64,000 nucleotides of DNA from Stomorhina lunata. Lineage: Eukaryota > Arthropoda > Insecta > Diptera > Rhiniidae. The stretch spans positions 124,597,983-124,661,982 of the forward strand of contig OW121742.1 of the NCBI GenBank assembly GCA_933228675.1, read 5' to 3'. The notes beneath the pieces were generated by a model. That model worked only from the letters and a program-made list of their open reading frames with translations, was not told where the DNA came from and ran no database searches. This document shows, one piece after another, positions 35,480 through 48,159 of the stretch; the first letter of the stretch is position 1; every line of letters begins with the position of its first letter. The position numbers and the translations under genes were made by a program.

Positions 35480-37515
35480 GATTTCTATAGAAAAATGACT
35501 TGTAGGGACTTTTTTATATAGAAAAATGTCTTGTCGGGATTTTTTTCTATAGAAAAATGTCTTGTCGGGACTTTTCTCTATAAAAAAAATGTCTCTTGAA
35601 GACCTTTTTCTATAGAAAATCTCTTGTCGGGACTTTTCTCTATAAAAATATGTCTTGTGAAGACTTTTTTGTATAGAAAAATGTCTTGTGAAGACTTTTT
35701 TCTATAGAAAATGTCTTGTCGGGACTTTTTCTATAGAAAAATGTCTTGTCGGGACTTTTTTCTATAGAAAAATGTCTTGTCGGGACTTTTTTCTATAGAA
35801 AAAAGACTTGTCGGGACTTTTTTATATAGAAAAATGTCTTGTCGGGACTTTTTCTATTGAAAAATGTCTTGTCGGTACCTTTTTCTATAGAAAAATGTCT
35901 TTTCAGGCCATTTTCTATAGAAAAATATCTTGTCGGGACTTTTTTTCTATAAAAAAAAGTCTTGTCGGAACTTTTTTCTATAGAAAAATGTCTTGTCGGG
36001 ACTTTTTTCTATAGAAAAATGTCTTGTCGGGACTTTTTTCTATAGAAAAATGTCTTGTCGGGACTTTTTTCTATAGAAAAATGTCTTGTCGGGACTTTTT
36101 TCTATAGAAAAATGTCTTGTCGGGACTTTTTTCTATAGAAAAATGTCTTGTCGGGACTTTTTTCTATAGAAAAATGTCTTGTCGGGACTTTTTTCTATAG
36201 AAAAATGTCTTGTCGGGACTTTTTTTCTATAGAAAAATGTCTTCTCGGGTTTTTTTTTCTATAGAAAAATGACTTGTCGCGACTTTTTTCTATAGAAAAA
36301 TGTCTTTTCGGGACTTTTTCTATTGAAAAATGTCTTGTCATTTCCTTTTTCTATAGAAAAATGTCTTTTCAGGCCTTTTTCTATAGAAAATGTCTTGTCG
36401 GGACTTTTTTTCTATAGAAAAATGTCTTGTCGGGACTTTTTTTCTATAGGAAAATGTCTTGTCGGGACTTTTTTCTATAGAAAAATGTCTTGTCGGGACT
36501 TTTTCTATAGAAAAATGTCTTGTCGGTACTTTTTTCTATAGAAAAATGTCTTGTCGGGACTGTTTTTCTATAGAGAAATGTCTTGTCGGGACTTTTTTTT
36601 ATAGAAAAATGTCTTGTCGAGACCTTTTTCTATAGAGAAATGTCTTGTCGAGACCTTTTTCTATAGAAAAATATCTTGTCGAGACCTTTTTCTATAGAAA
36701 AATGTCTTGTCGAGACCTTTTTCTATAGAAAAATGTTTTGTCGAGACCTTTTTCTATAGAAAAATATCTTGTCGAGACCTTTTTCTATAGAAAAATGTTT
36801 TGTCGAGACCTTTTTCTATAGAAAGATATCTTGTCGAGACCGTTTTCTATAGAAAAATGTCTTGTCGAGACCTTTTTCTATAGAAAAATATCTTGTCGAG
36901 ACCTTTTTCTATAGAAAACTGTCTTGTCGAGAACTGTTTCTATAGAAAAATGTCTTGTCGAGACTTGTTTCTATAGAAAAATGTCTTGTCGAGACATTTT
37001 TCTATAGAAAAATGTCTTGTCGAGACTTTTTTCTAAAGAAAAATGTCTTGTCGAGACCTTTTTCTATAGAAAAATGTCTTGTCAAGACCTTTTTCTATAG
37101 ACAAATGTCTTGTCGAGACCTTTTTCTATAGAAAAATGTCTTGTCGAGACCTTTTTCTATAGAAAAATGTCTTGTCGAGACCTTTTTCTATAGAAAAATG
37201 TCTTGTCGAGACCTTTTTCTATAGAAAAATGTCTTGTCGAGACCTTTTTCTATAGAAAAATGTCTTGTCGAGACCTTTTTCTATAGAAAAATGTCTTGTC
37301 GAGACCTTTTTCTATAGAAAAATGTCTTGTCGAGACCTTTTTCTATAGAAAAATGTCTTGTCGAGACCTTTTTCTATAGAAAAATGTCTTGTCGAGACCT
37401 TTTTCTATAGAAAAATGTTTTGTCGACACCTTTTTCTTTAGAAAAATGTCTTGTCGAGACCTTTTTATATAGAAAAATGTCTTGTAGGAAATTTTTTCTT
37501 GTAGAAACATTTTAG
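35480..37515. repeat. Family A minisatellite, 31-bp unit (A4), two core types
   Basis: About 65 copies of TTTTTCTATAGAAAAA plus GTC-N7-GAC. To about 36,600 the core is mostly TTGTCGG (GTCTTGTCGGGAC). From about 36,600 onward it is TTGTCGA (GTCTTGTCGAGAC), with a matching CTTTTTC change. Homogeneous runs lie at 35,990-36,230 and 37,110-37,420. A few units at the left have TTGTGAA. Confidence 0.96.
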
Positions 37516-39159
37516 TATAGCAAATTGTAATATATAGACATTTTTCTAATATTTCCATATGTGTCGTATAATTAATATTAATTATGAGGTAATCATCTTT
37601 AAAACCATATATCTTCCACTCCATACAAAATATCGTTTAGCAATAAATTGCAGAATGATAATAAATATCTTTCTTTTTTGGGAAGCATCCCAGCATTTCA
37701 TTTCTAATTTATTTTCCCTTAGAAATCTCTCTTTATTAAACACACATCTTTAATGTCCCTATAATTTTGACCATTATCATTGTTAATATCAACATAAATG
37801 TTAAATTCCACCTAAAACTATGTTTTAATACTTGTTTGTAAACCACACAAGAGTGCCGAAAATTTATGGGTGTATCCACCCAGAAAACCTCCTGGAACTT
37901 AGACCAAAATTTGACACCCTCACTTGAAACAAAACAAACGCATTAGCACACCCCACAATACCATCAAATCAAGTGTGTGTTGGTGTGCATGAATGTGCTT
38001 GTCTGTTCTGGTTTTATTATGGGAATTCGGCATAAATTCCTTATAGTTTCATTCATTCATTTTACAATATTATTGTGGAAATATTTACGAATGTTGCCTC
38101 TTTGTATTAATTATTGCATTTATAGTTTTTAATAGGTTTTCTTTTACTTAAATTTTGTTTTTCTTCATTTTCCCAGAACTAGACAAACTCTTTGGATTTC
38201 AATGGTTTTCCATCGAGGGGGAAGGGGATACTTATGCATTTCGTTCTGTAGCTGCCTTTAAGGGAGCTAAAGTTATAAAACGTTAATTTTACCAAATATT
38301 ATCATACAAATGTTGTAAAATTATTGTTGTACAGCTGCTTAGAATAGGGGGCGTATGAGTGTTTTTGGAGAGTTATACTATAGGAATATTTTACATGAAT
38401 GTGGTTATCTTCTACTTATAAATGTAGGGCTTTATGTATGACTGTTTCAGTGTTTGTCTGATTTTATACATTTAATGTTCCAACATATTTTTGCTCATTA
38501 TTCAGCAAAACATGAATGTAATAATGAAAATTTTGGCATAGACGTTCTAAAAAGGGCGCTCGACAAAAAATGTTACAAAACATGCACACATCTGCACAGT
38601 CTAACAGATAGATAGACATCCCGAAAGACATACATTTACAATTAACAATACATATATAAACAATTGGTATTTGGTATTAAGTAAACCTAGTCCTCGTTTA
38701 ACGCCACTGAAATTTGAGCCCTCATTTTGCCAGCTTTAACTGAGACAATCGAGAAACTGCTCTCCTTCTGTGGTATATCGTGATGTGTCACCATAAATAC
38801 AAGTTCGTACATTGTTATTTGCTCGTCTGTTTATTTCACTATATGTCCCCCCTTTACGATATTTTATAATATTTTAGTAAAGAAGAAAATCATTTTATGT
38901 CGTTGCCAGTTTTGTTATATGTGACAACCATTTTGCCTTTACAAATAAACACATTCCAAAAATGTTTTCTCCAAAAACAAACACATCCCTTCATTCATTC
39001 ATTCATTTGTGCACCCATATTTTAGACCTCCTTGTGTCATAAGCATAATTTAGTTGCATATCGAAACTCTAACACATTTAACCAAAATGCCAAACATTTG
39101 GACGTTTTTTTTTAATAATCAATTAAATAATGTCACCAACTAATTTGAAAATAAGCTTT
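37516..39159. other. Single-copy interval with strong acceptor-like site
   Basis: The left edge is homologous to the flank at 34.3 kb. ATTC runs lie at about 38,985-39,007. A candidate exon beginning at 38,177 is listed separately. The rest is moderately AT-rich with scattered short T/TG words and no recognisable gene. Confidence 0.55.
38177..38286 (+). other. Candidate terminal exon, 35 open codons, unrecognised
   Basis: A long pyrimidine tract (about 38,135-38,172) ends in TTTTCCCAG at 38,176, one of the best acceptor-like sites in the window. Frame 3 after it runs 35 codons (LDKLFGFQWFSIEGE and on) to TAA at 38,284-38,286. The stretch is GC-richer than its flanks. There is no ATG-initiated version, no good donor and no clear AATAAA soon after, so it would have to be a last coding exon. 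I do not recognise the peptide; chance is the main alternative. Confidence 0.2.
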
Positions 39160-41325
39160 CTTGGAGACTTTTCTATAGAAAAAAGTTGAGAAAAAAATTT
39201 AAGCGGAGAGTTTTTCTATAGAAAAAAGTTGAGTGGAGAGTTTTTTCTATAGAAAAAAGTTGAGTGGAGAGTTTTTTCTATAGAAAAAAGTTGAGTGGAG
39301 AGTTTTTTCTATAGAAAAAAGTTGAGTGGAGAGTTTTTTCTATAGAAAAAAAGTTGAGTGGAGAGTTTTTTCTATAGAAAAAAGTTGAGTGGGGAGTTTT
39401 TTCTATAGAAAAATGTTGAGTTTAGAGTTTTTTCTATAGAAAAAAGTTAAGTGGAGAGTTTTTTCAATAGAAAAAAGTTGAGTGGAGAGTTTCTTCTATA
39501 GAAAAAAGTTGAGTGGAGAGTTTTTCTATAGAAAAAAGTTGAGTGGAGAGTTTTTTCTATAGAAAAAAGTTGAGTGGAGAGTTTTTTCTATAGAAAAAAG
39601 TTGAGTGGAGAGTTTTTTCTATAGAAAAAAGTTAATTGTAGAGTTTTTTCTATAGAAAAAAAGTTAATTGTAGAGTTTTTTCTATAGAAACAAGTTGAGT
39701 GGAGAGTTTTTTCTATAGAAAAAAGTTGAGTGGAGAGTTTTTTCTATAGAAAAAAGTTAATTGTAGAGTTTTTTCTATAGAAAAAAGTTGAGTGGAGAGT
39801 TTTTTCTATAGAAAAAAGTTAATTGTAGAGTTTTTTCTATAGAAAAAAGTTGAGTGGAGAGTTTTTTCTATAGAAAAAAGTTGAGTGGAGCGTTTTTTCT
39901 ATAGAAAAAAGTTAATTGTAGAGTTTTTTCTATAGAAAAAAGTTGAGTGGAGAGTTTTTTCTATAGAAAAAAAGTTGAGTGGTGAGTTTTTTCTATAGAA
40001 AAAAGTTAAGTGAAGAGTTTTTTCTATAGAAAAAAGTTGAGTGGAGAGTTTTTTTTATGGAAAACAGTTGAGTGGAGAGTTTTTCCTATAGAAAAAAAAG
40101 TTGAGTAGAGAGTTTTTTCTATAGAAAAAAGTTAAGTGGAGAGTCTTTTTTATAGAAAAAAGTTGAGTGGAAAGTTTTTTCTGTAGAACAAAGTTGAGTG
40201 GAGAGTTTGTTTTATAGAAAAAGTTGAGTGGAGAGTTTTTTCTATAAAAAAAGTTGTGTGTAGAGTTTTTTCTATAGAAAGAAATTGAGTGGAGAGTTTT
40301 TTCTATAAAAAAAAGTTAAGTGGAGAGTCTTTTCTATAGAAAAAAGTTGAGTGGAGAGTTTTTTTCTGTAGAAAAAAGTTGAGTGGAGAGTTTTTTCTGT
40401 AGAAAAAAGTTGAGTGGAGAGTTTTTTTATAGAAAAAGTAAAGTGGAGAATTTTTTCTATAAAAAAAAGTTGTGTGGAGAGTTTTTTCCATAGAAAAAAA
40501 TTGAGTGGAGAGATTTTTCTATAAAAAAAAGTTAAGTGGAGAGTTTTTTATATGGAAAAATATTGAGTGGAGAGTTTTTTCTATAGAAAAATGTTGAGTG
40601 GAGAGTTTTTTCTGTAGAAAAAAGTTGAGTGGAGAGTTTTTTTTATAGAAAAAAGTAGAGTGGAGAGTTTTTTATATAGAAAAATATTAAGTAGAGAGTT
40701 TTTTCTATAGAAAAATGTTGAGTGTAGAGTTTTTTCTGTAGAAAAAATTTGAGTGGAGAGTTTTTTTTATAGAAAAAAGTTGAGTGGAGAGTTTTTTCTA
40801 TAAAAAAAGTTGTGTGGAGAGTTTTTTCGATAGAAAAAAGTTGAGTGGAGAGTTTTTTCTATAGAAAAAAATAAGTCGAGGGTCTTTTCTATAGAAAAAA
40901 GTTGAGTGGAGAGTTTTTTCTGTAGAAAAAAGTTGAGTGGAGAGTTTTTTTTATAGAAAAAAGTTGAGTGGAGAGTTTTTTCTATAAAAAAAGTTGTGTG
41001 GAGAGTTTTTTCTATAGAATAAAGTTGAGTGGAGAGTTTTTTCTATAGAAAAAAGTTGAGTGGAGAGTTTTTTCTATAGAAAAAGTTAAATGGAACGTTT
41101 TTTCCATACAAAAAAGTTGAGTGAAGAGTTTTTTCTGTAGAAAAAAGTTGAGTGGAGAGTTTTTTCTATAGAAAAAAATTGAGTGGAGTGAAAAATGTCT
41201 TGTGAAGACTTTTTTCTATAGCAAAATGTCTTGTGTATATTTTTTCTATAGACTTTTTTTATAGAAGAATGTCTTGTGGAGACTTTTTTCTATAGAAAAA
41301 TGTCTTATGGAGATTTTTTGCCATA
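39160..41325. repeat. Family A minisatellite, 31-bp unit (A5), GAGTGGA core
   Basis: About 68 copies of TTTTTCTATAGAAAAA plus GTTGAGTGGAGAG. Aligned with its relatives, this is GTC-TTGTGGA-GAC in which the complementary GTC/GAC clamp has become GTT/GAG. A minority of units carry AATTGTA. The units at the right end (41,190-41,310) are of the GTCTTGTGAAGAC / GTGGAGAC type. Decayed units continue to about 41,450. Confidence 0.95.
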
Positions 41326-42782
41326 AAAAATGCCTTTTTATCCTCTTAAGACATGAAAAAGTCTCCACAGTTCATTTTGATGTTTGTCTCATTGTTTTTT
41401 AAATAAATGTCTCCTCAGGATATTTTTCTTTACAGGAAAATGTCCTTTCGAAATTTAGTTGGTTTTATTGGCTTAACTAATTTTATCTGCAAAAGTACAC
41501 AATACTTACCTATTTTTGGCCAGATGAACACTCCAGCATATCCACACACACACACACACACTCGTACATACATATATTTATGGCTTAATGAGTGTGTGCA
41601 TGTGGTTGTCTATTTCCTTCCATCTGTAAGTGCGTGTGTAAGAGCATAAAATAATTAAATTTCCAATTAGACTCACATGTGAAAATTATTATTGCCAAAA
41701 ACATTACAAAAAAAGTTTTGTTGTAGTTGTAGCTGAAGCTGCTGTTGTTTTTGTTGTTCTCATTTGTAATACGAACAACATTTTAGCGTTTTGTTAAACG
41801 AATTTATTGTTTTTGCTGTCGTTGTTGTTGTCCTTGGATGCTGTTGCAAATGTTGTCCCGGTTGCTGTTATTTTGGTTTTTATTTGTTTTAGTTTTTTTT
41901 GTTTGTTGTTGTAGTTGATTATGTTTTTTGTTTTATTGGTGTTTTATATCTTGTTGTCTCATTGTAATGTTGCTGTTATTATTACAATTGTTGTAGTCGC
42001 TGTTGTCGTTATTGTAGATTTTTGCGTTTTTGTGGTTGTCATCATCAACAACTAACATAAACATGGTAACACACACACTTACACAATATACACACACACA
42101 CAAAACCGAGAAACAACTAAAACAAAAACTTTACTACATATTTAGCATCATACGCACATTTTAATACTCGAAACAAAGGCAAAGGAAATGAAGGATATTT
42201 TCCTAACCAGAGACAGAGTGAGAGAAAAAGCTTAAATGCACAAATGCTTAAATAAACACATTGACATTATAGATATATGTTCCATGTGTATGTAGGAGTA
42301 TTAGAAATGTGTATGTTGGTATTAAAATAACAAAAACAAACAGCAACAAAAAAATAAAAGCAATTTCCAATTAAATTTATATTCCACATCTTTTACAAAG
42401 ACCTGGTGGTATTTTCTATCATTTTATATATAGAAATAACAAGAGCAATGAAAAAAGCTTTTTACATATATGAAAATATCTTAGTGTTTGTTTGTCTGAG
42501 TGTGTCTGTACAGGATATAATACATGTGTTCGAGTATTTTGTAAACAAATCCTCCTACAAAGTTTTTCAATGTTGTCATCTAAACAATATCCTGAAAATA
42601 CTTAAACATTTAGATATTAAATTCTCTTACAAAACTAAGTTTAGCAATTAGTTTTACAACTACAATAACAGCAACAACAATAATAAAAATATCAACAACA
42701 AGAAATTAAATATTAAGAGAAAGGTCCTTTTTGCTATAAATATTTCACTTATGAATCTATTATTATTTGTTTTAACAGTATA
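41326..42782. other. Single-copy island with CA and TTG/CAA microsatellites
   Basis: Contains a CA run at about 41,543-41,562, a long TTG-rich stretch (41,715-42,030), CA words at 42,070-42,105 and a CAA-rich patch at 42,655-42,705. A perfect donor-like AG/GTAAGT reads on the minus strand at 41,510/41,509. The minus-strand DNA before it could encode GYAGVFIWPKI, but it is preceded by the CA run and no good acceptor is seen. Other frames are translations of simple sequence. Confidence 0.55.
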
Positions 42783-43868
42783 CAAAAATTTCCCATAAAA
42801 ATAAGAAATTTTTGAAAATGTTCCTATAAAAATAAGAAATTTTTGAAAAATTTCCAATAAAAATAAGAATCTTTTGAATTACTTCCTATAAAAAAAGACA
42901 TTTTTGAAAAATTTCCTATAAAAATAAGAAATTTTTGAAAAATTTCCTGTAAAATTAAGAAATTTTTTGAAAAATTTTCTATAAAAATGAGAATTTTTTT
43001 TAAAATTTCCTATAAAAATAAGCAATTTTTGAAAAAAATTCTATAAATATAAAAAAAAATTGAAAAATTTCATATAAAAATGCGAAATTTTTGAAATATT
43101 TGCTATGAAAAAAAAAATTTTTTTAAAATTTCCTATAAAAATAAGAAATTTTTGAAGAATTTCCTATAAAGATAAGAATTTTTTAAAAAAATTTTGAAAA
43201 ATTTCCTATAAAAATATTCATTTTTTTTAAAATTTCCTATAAACATAGGAAATTTTCTGAAAAATTTCCTATAAAAATAAGAAATTTTTGAAAAATATCT
43301 TACAAAAAAGAAATTTGTGTAAAATTTATAAAAACATAAGAAATTTTTGAAAAATTTCCTATAAAAATAAGAAGTTTTTGAAAAATTTCCTATAAAAATC
43401 AGAAATTTTTGAAAAATTTCCTATAAAAATAAACAATTTTTGAAAAATAACGCATCCAAATAGGAAATTTTTGAAAAATTTCTTATAAAAATAAGACATT
43501 TTTCAAAAATTTCCTATAAAAACAAGAAATTTTTGAAACATTTTTTAGAAAAGTAAGATATTTTTGAAAATTTTCCTATAATAATAAGACATTTTTGACA
43601 AATTTCCTATAAAAATAAGTATTTTTGATTTCCTATAAAAATAAGATGTTTTCAAAAAGTTTCCTATAAAAATAAGAATTTTCCAAAAAATTTCCTGTAA
43701 AAATAAGAAATTTTAAAAAAATTCCTATAACAGTAAAAAAAAGCTGAAGGATTTACTATAAAAATAAGAAATTTTTTAAAAAATTCCTATGAGTATAAGA
43801 TTTTTTTTATTAATTCCTATGAAAATAAGGAATTTTTAAAAAAATTCCTATATAAAAAAATTCTTATC
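42783..43868. repeat. Family B minisatellite, reverse orientation
   Basis: About 35 moderately diverged copies in the CCTATAAAAATAAGAAA orientation, with frequent one- to three-base indels. It begins directly after an acceptor-like TTGTTTTAACAG (ends about 42,778). Confidence 0.93.
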
Positions 43869-44755
43869 ACAGGATTTTTGATATGGGTAAACGTAAGACC
43901 TTAACAAATCCTGTTCAGGACCTCTATTTTCCTTTTTGTAAAATTGTATTTGTTCTCTTTATTAATTACTTTTCCCACTTCATTAATTTCCATTTAATTC
44001 CAAACATTGTTACCTTTTGAAAAATCCTTTATAATTAATGTGATTATGCATTAAATTTTAATTTTCCTTGTTTTATTACAATTTTAATTGGTTTCTTTAC
44101 TCAAGGTCCTTTCACTTCTCTTTAAAATTTATTCCAATGACTTTTATGTTAATTAATTTATATAATTTGTTACTGGCCTTTAAGTTTCAGTTCAAAATTC
44201 ATTTATCCAAACATTCATTCATTCATTTATTCTTATTTATTCTGGCTATTTCATTCATTTCTGGCGTCATCTGTCGTCCGTCTGGACCATTTAGTTGTTG
44301 TTTGTTTTGTTTTTCTGATGGTTTGGCCATTTGTGAAAACCATTTAACCCATTTTATATTAAAATTTATATTTTGTCTAATTTTTAGTTAAATTTGTTGT
44401 GGTTACCCTGTTTGTCTGTCCTTACGTCCGTCCGTCTGCCTGTCTGCTGGTATGTGATACTTTGAAACCTCAAAACAAATACAAACTAAAAACAGACTAT
44501 GACGGCCTTGTAAACAGAAATTTTGACTAAAATTTTACCCCAAAAATTTAATTGCTACTGAACTTAATATAATAATAATCATTTGTGATTATTAAGTTCA
44601 TTATGTGATTGTGCCAAAAATTGACATCACACACACACAGAACAAGACGACACACAACAACTTGTTTAAATATTAATAAAGTTATTTTAGGATAATTAAC
44701 AATATTATTTAATAAAATACCACAAAGAAAATTAGTTTTCTTTTACTATTAAAAT
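43869..44755. other. AT-rich single-copy DNA
   Basis: ATTC-type runs at about 44,213-44,235, GTCCGTCCGTCTGCCTGTCTG-like words at 44,425-44,447 (similar in flavour to the 10-bp and 16-bp satellites but not an array), and a short CA run near 44,630. A 107-codon plus-strand frame (44,068-44,391) is Phe/Leu-rich and not convincing. Confidence 0.55.
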
Positions 44756-45225
44756 AGGTCCTGTAAGACAATTTTCTATAGTGAAAGGTACTGTGGAAAT
44801 TTTTTTTGAAAAAAGTCCTATGAATTCATTTTTCTTGGAAAAAGAATTTTTGAAGACTTTTTTCTTTAAAAAAAGTTTCCTTTTTTTACAGAAAAAGGTC
44901 TTGTGGAGACTTTTTTTATAGAAAAAGGTCTTATGGAGACTTTTTTCTATAGCAAAAGATGATGTGGAGAGTTTTTTCTACAGAAAAAGGTCCTGTGGAG
45001 AGGTTTTTTCTATAGAAAAAGGTCCTGTGGAGACTTTTTTCTATAGAAAAAGGTTCTGTGAAGACTTTTTTCTATAGAAAAATGTCCTATGGAGACTTTT
45101 TCTATAGAAGAATGGTCCTGTGGTCCTATATAATATATTCAAAAATATCCTATCATCTTAGTTATCTATAGAAAATAGTCTTGTACAAAACTTTTTCTTT
45201 CAAACAATGTCTCGCGGAGACTTTG
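44756..45225. repeat. Family A minisatellite, short array, CTGTGGA core
   Basis: About 13 diverged copies containing GTCCTGTGGAGAC (GTC-CTGTGGA-GAC) plus TTTTTCTATAGAAAAA. The core and orientation match 53.5-55.0 kb and are the reverse complement of 50.4-52.3 kb. Confidence 0.9.
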
Positions 45226-45749
45226 TAGAGTTTCTTTAATGTATTTGTGTGCAAATGGCAAATTGATTTGTTCTAATGTAATTATTTTCTTGTGGTTTTT
45301 TATAAGTGATTTCAGCCATGTGCTGCATAAGTAGATGCAGGGATTTTGTGGTTTCTAATACGAATATAAATACGACTGTATGTGTGTGTGTGTGTGTTTC
45401 TATGTGACGACGTTTAGTCTTCTCTGTAATTAAATTTAAGTGTGTTTAAACTATGAATATTTATCACTTACGAACAAAAAACGTAAAAAGTATAGAAACC
45501 ACAAAATAATCTCAATTTAAAGCTAATTTACTTAAAACACTTACATCTACTGACACGTTTAAATATATTTTCGAAACAAAAACAACAAAGCTTAGCAATG
45601 ATTTTTGAAAAGACTTAATGTAGTTTTTTGATGTGTTTTTTGATTTAAATTATGTGGTAGAAAATAAGTTTATTATGAAATGGAAATTAAAATGTTCAAT
45701 TGTAGACGACATCAAACCTCCCTACGATAAAGACAGACGGAAAAGTGGA
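45226..45749. other. Single-copy spacer with TG microsatellite
   Basis: A TG run at about 45,379-45,398 in AT-rich DNA. No gene or other signal seen. Confidence 0.6.
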
Positions 45750-46830
45750 TACTTCTTTAAAAAGAAAAATGTATTGTTAAGAAATTTTCTGTAGCAAAAA
45801 GTCTCCTAGGGACTTTTTTCTGTAAATAGAGGTCTTTTGGAGACTTTTCTTCAACTAAAAATATCTTGTAGAGACTTTTTTCTATAAAGAAATGTCTTGT
45901 GGAGACATTTTTCTATAGAAAAATATCTTACGGAGACTTTCTTCTATAGAAAAATATGTTGTGGAGACTTTTTTCTATTGAAAAATGTCTTGTAGAGACT
46001 CTTTCTATAGAAAGAGTGGAGACTTTTTCTATAGCAAAATGTCTTGCGAAGACTTTTATCCAGGGATTAAATTTGCTACGAGTTTTTTATAAAAATTGTT
46101 TAATATTTCTATAGAAAAATGTCATGTGGAGACTTTTTTCTATAGAAATGTGTCTTGTGAAGAGTTTTTCTATAGAAAAATGTCTTGTGGAGACTTTTTT
46201 CTCTAAAAAAATGTCTTGTGGAGACTTTTTTCCATAGAAAAATTTTTTGTGGAGACTTTTATCTATAGAAAAATCTTTTGTGGAGAATTTTTTCTATAGA
46301 AAAATCTTTCGTGAATACCTTTTTCTATAGAAAAATGTCTTGTGAGGACTTATTTCTATAGAAAAACGTCTTGTGGAGACTTTTTCTATAGAAAATGTCT
46401 TGTGGAGAATTTTTTCTATAGAAAAATCTTTCGTGAAGACTTTTTTCTATAGAAAAATGTCTTGTGAATGCTTGTTTCTATAGTAAAATGTCTTGTGGAG
46501 ACTTTTTTCTATAGGAAAATGTCTTGTGGAGACTTTTTTCTATAGAAAAATGTCTTGTGGAGACTTTTTTCTATAGAAAAATGTCTTGTGGAGACTTTTT
46601 TCTATAGAAAATTGTCTTGTGAAGACGTTTTTCTATAGAAAAATGTCTTGTGGAGACTTTTTTCTATAGAATAATGCCTTGTGGAGAATTTTTTCTATAG
46701 AATAATGTTTTGTGGAAAATTTTTTCTATAGAATAATGTCTTGTGAAGACTTTTTTTTATAGAAAAATATCTTCTGGAGACTTTTTTCTATAGATACCTT
46801 TGGAGACTGCTTTCTACAAAAAATGAAGAC
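45750..46830. repeat. Family A minisatellite, 31-bp unit, TTGTGGA core
   Basis: About 34 copies of GTCTTGTGGAGAC (GTC-TTGTGGA-GAC) plus TTTTTCTATAGAAAAA. The left third is diverged, with a unique interruption at about 46,055-46,100. The cleanest run is 46,480-46,620. Confidence 0.93.
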
Positions 46831-48159
46831 TTAGCCTTATATATCTTTAACGTGCATTCTGTAGGGTATTTTAAAGTTAAATACTTTTCAAAAACACACG
46901 AAGGCAAACATTCATGCATAACATTAAGGAAAATGTGAAAAATATTTCGGAAAATAAATGCAAAAGTTACATGTCGTTGTTAGAGTTGTTGATGATGATG
47001 TTAGTGCTAGTGTTGTTGTTGTTGTTTTAGTTGCAACAATTTCTGTTGTTGCTAAACTGTTTTTCATTGAGTGTTTAACAGGCTGTAAGTGAATACTTGA
47101 CATAAACACACTAAAGTGCAATCACATGCATAAGCTTCACTCAAATCTCTACACAACACAAACACACACATACACCCATACACACACACAAACTAACATT
47201 TATACACTGACATATTTATAATGGAAAACTATAACAACATTTTCCACGTTCAAATGGAAGAGAAGTCAGCAACAACAATATCATCATCATTTGCAACAGC
47301 AAAAAACAACAACGAAAAATCATTGTAAAGTTTTTAGTTTGTCTTTAAACGAAAAATGTATAAAATTAAAATTTTCAAATTATTTTTACTTAGAAAACAC
47401 TAGAGAATGTATGCGGATATATACACTTACACACATACACGGAATGAACCAACAAGCATTTATACAAAGCGGAAGTCCCTATGAAGCAATGAATTTTACA
47501 GGGTGTTATTTTGCCGAAAAAATATTATTCCTACCTTCCATAGAGGAAGAAGTACAATTGCCGTCAAGATAATTGATATCACCAAGTATCTTCTGGAAGA
47601 TAAAAATTCGAGTTTAGTATAAAGTCTACAATATTACAACTAAAATGTTCAGGGGTAGCCAAAATTCATGCTGTGAATCTTCTCTTCCACAAAAAATAAT
47701 AAAAAAGCTACAAAATGATAAAGTGAAGCAGGCGGGTGTTGATGCTAGATATTTATGTTGCTCGCTCCTGCTGTTTGTTTTTGTTTTCATACCTGAAAAT
47801 TTAGTTGGGAAAACTAAACAACACTCTTGGCACGCATAATTTTGCCTCAAGTGACATTTAACTCACACCTTAAACCGACAAGAATTGTTAAATAGTTGTT
47901 TGCTATTTTTAACGTTTCTGCTGTTGCTCCCGCTCTGGTTGTTGTGATTGTGTCGGTTCTTGTTGTTGTTGTTTTAGCTAAAGTTTTTGTGTTTGTTTTC
48001 TTTTTTGAGGCATTTACCAAAACAAAAAAGACAAAAAACTAAAAGGAAGAAAATGGCTAAATTCCCCAACACATTTAGCCATAACCAACAGTTAAAAGGA
48101 TCAAACACATACAAAGATATAGAATTCTAAAAAGTGTTTTCTTAAACAAAGTTCCCACG
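46831..48159. other. Single-copy island with TTG/CAA pair and weak ORFs
   Basis: A TTG-rich patch (46,975-47,055), a CA run (47,157-47,192), a CAA patch (47,265-47,320) and another TTG patch (47,935-47,985). A 93-codon plus-strand frame at 47,291-47,572 starts in the CAA patch but its later part (GMNQQAFIQSGSPYEAMNF and on) has a more protein-like make-up; I do not recognise it. Overlapping frames on both strands at 47,626-47,850 cancel each other as evidence. Confidence 0.5.

Noticed and set aside
41500..41600. Minus-strand exon ending at the perfect AG/GTAAGT (41,510)
   Set aside because: The possible upstream acceptor leaves stops in all frames across the CA run. The donor could still be real but no exon can be drawn.
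47291..47572. 93-codon plus-strand frame
   Set aside because: Starts in a CAA microsatellite and has no recognisable family. The later part looks somewhat protein-like but without splice or promoter support.
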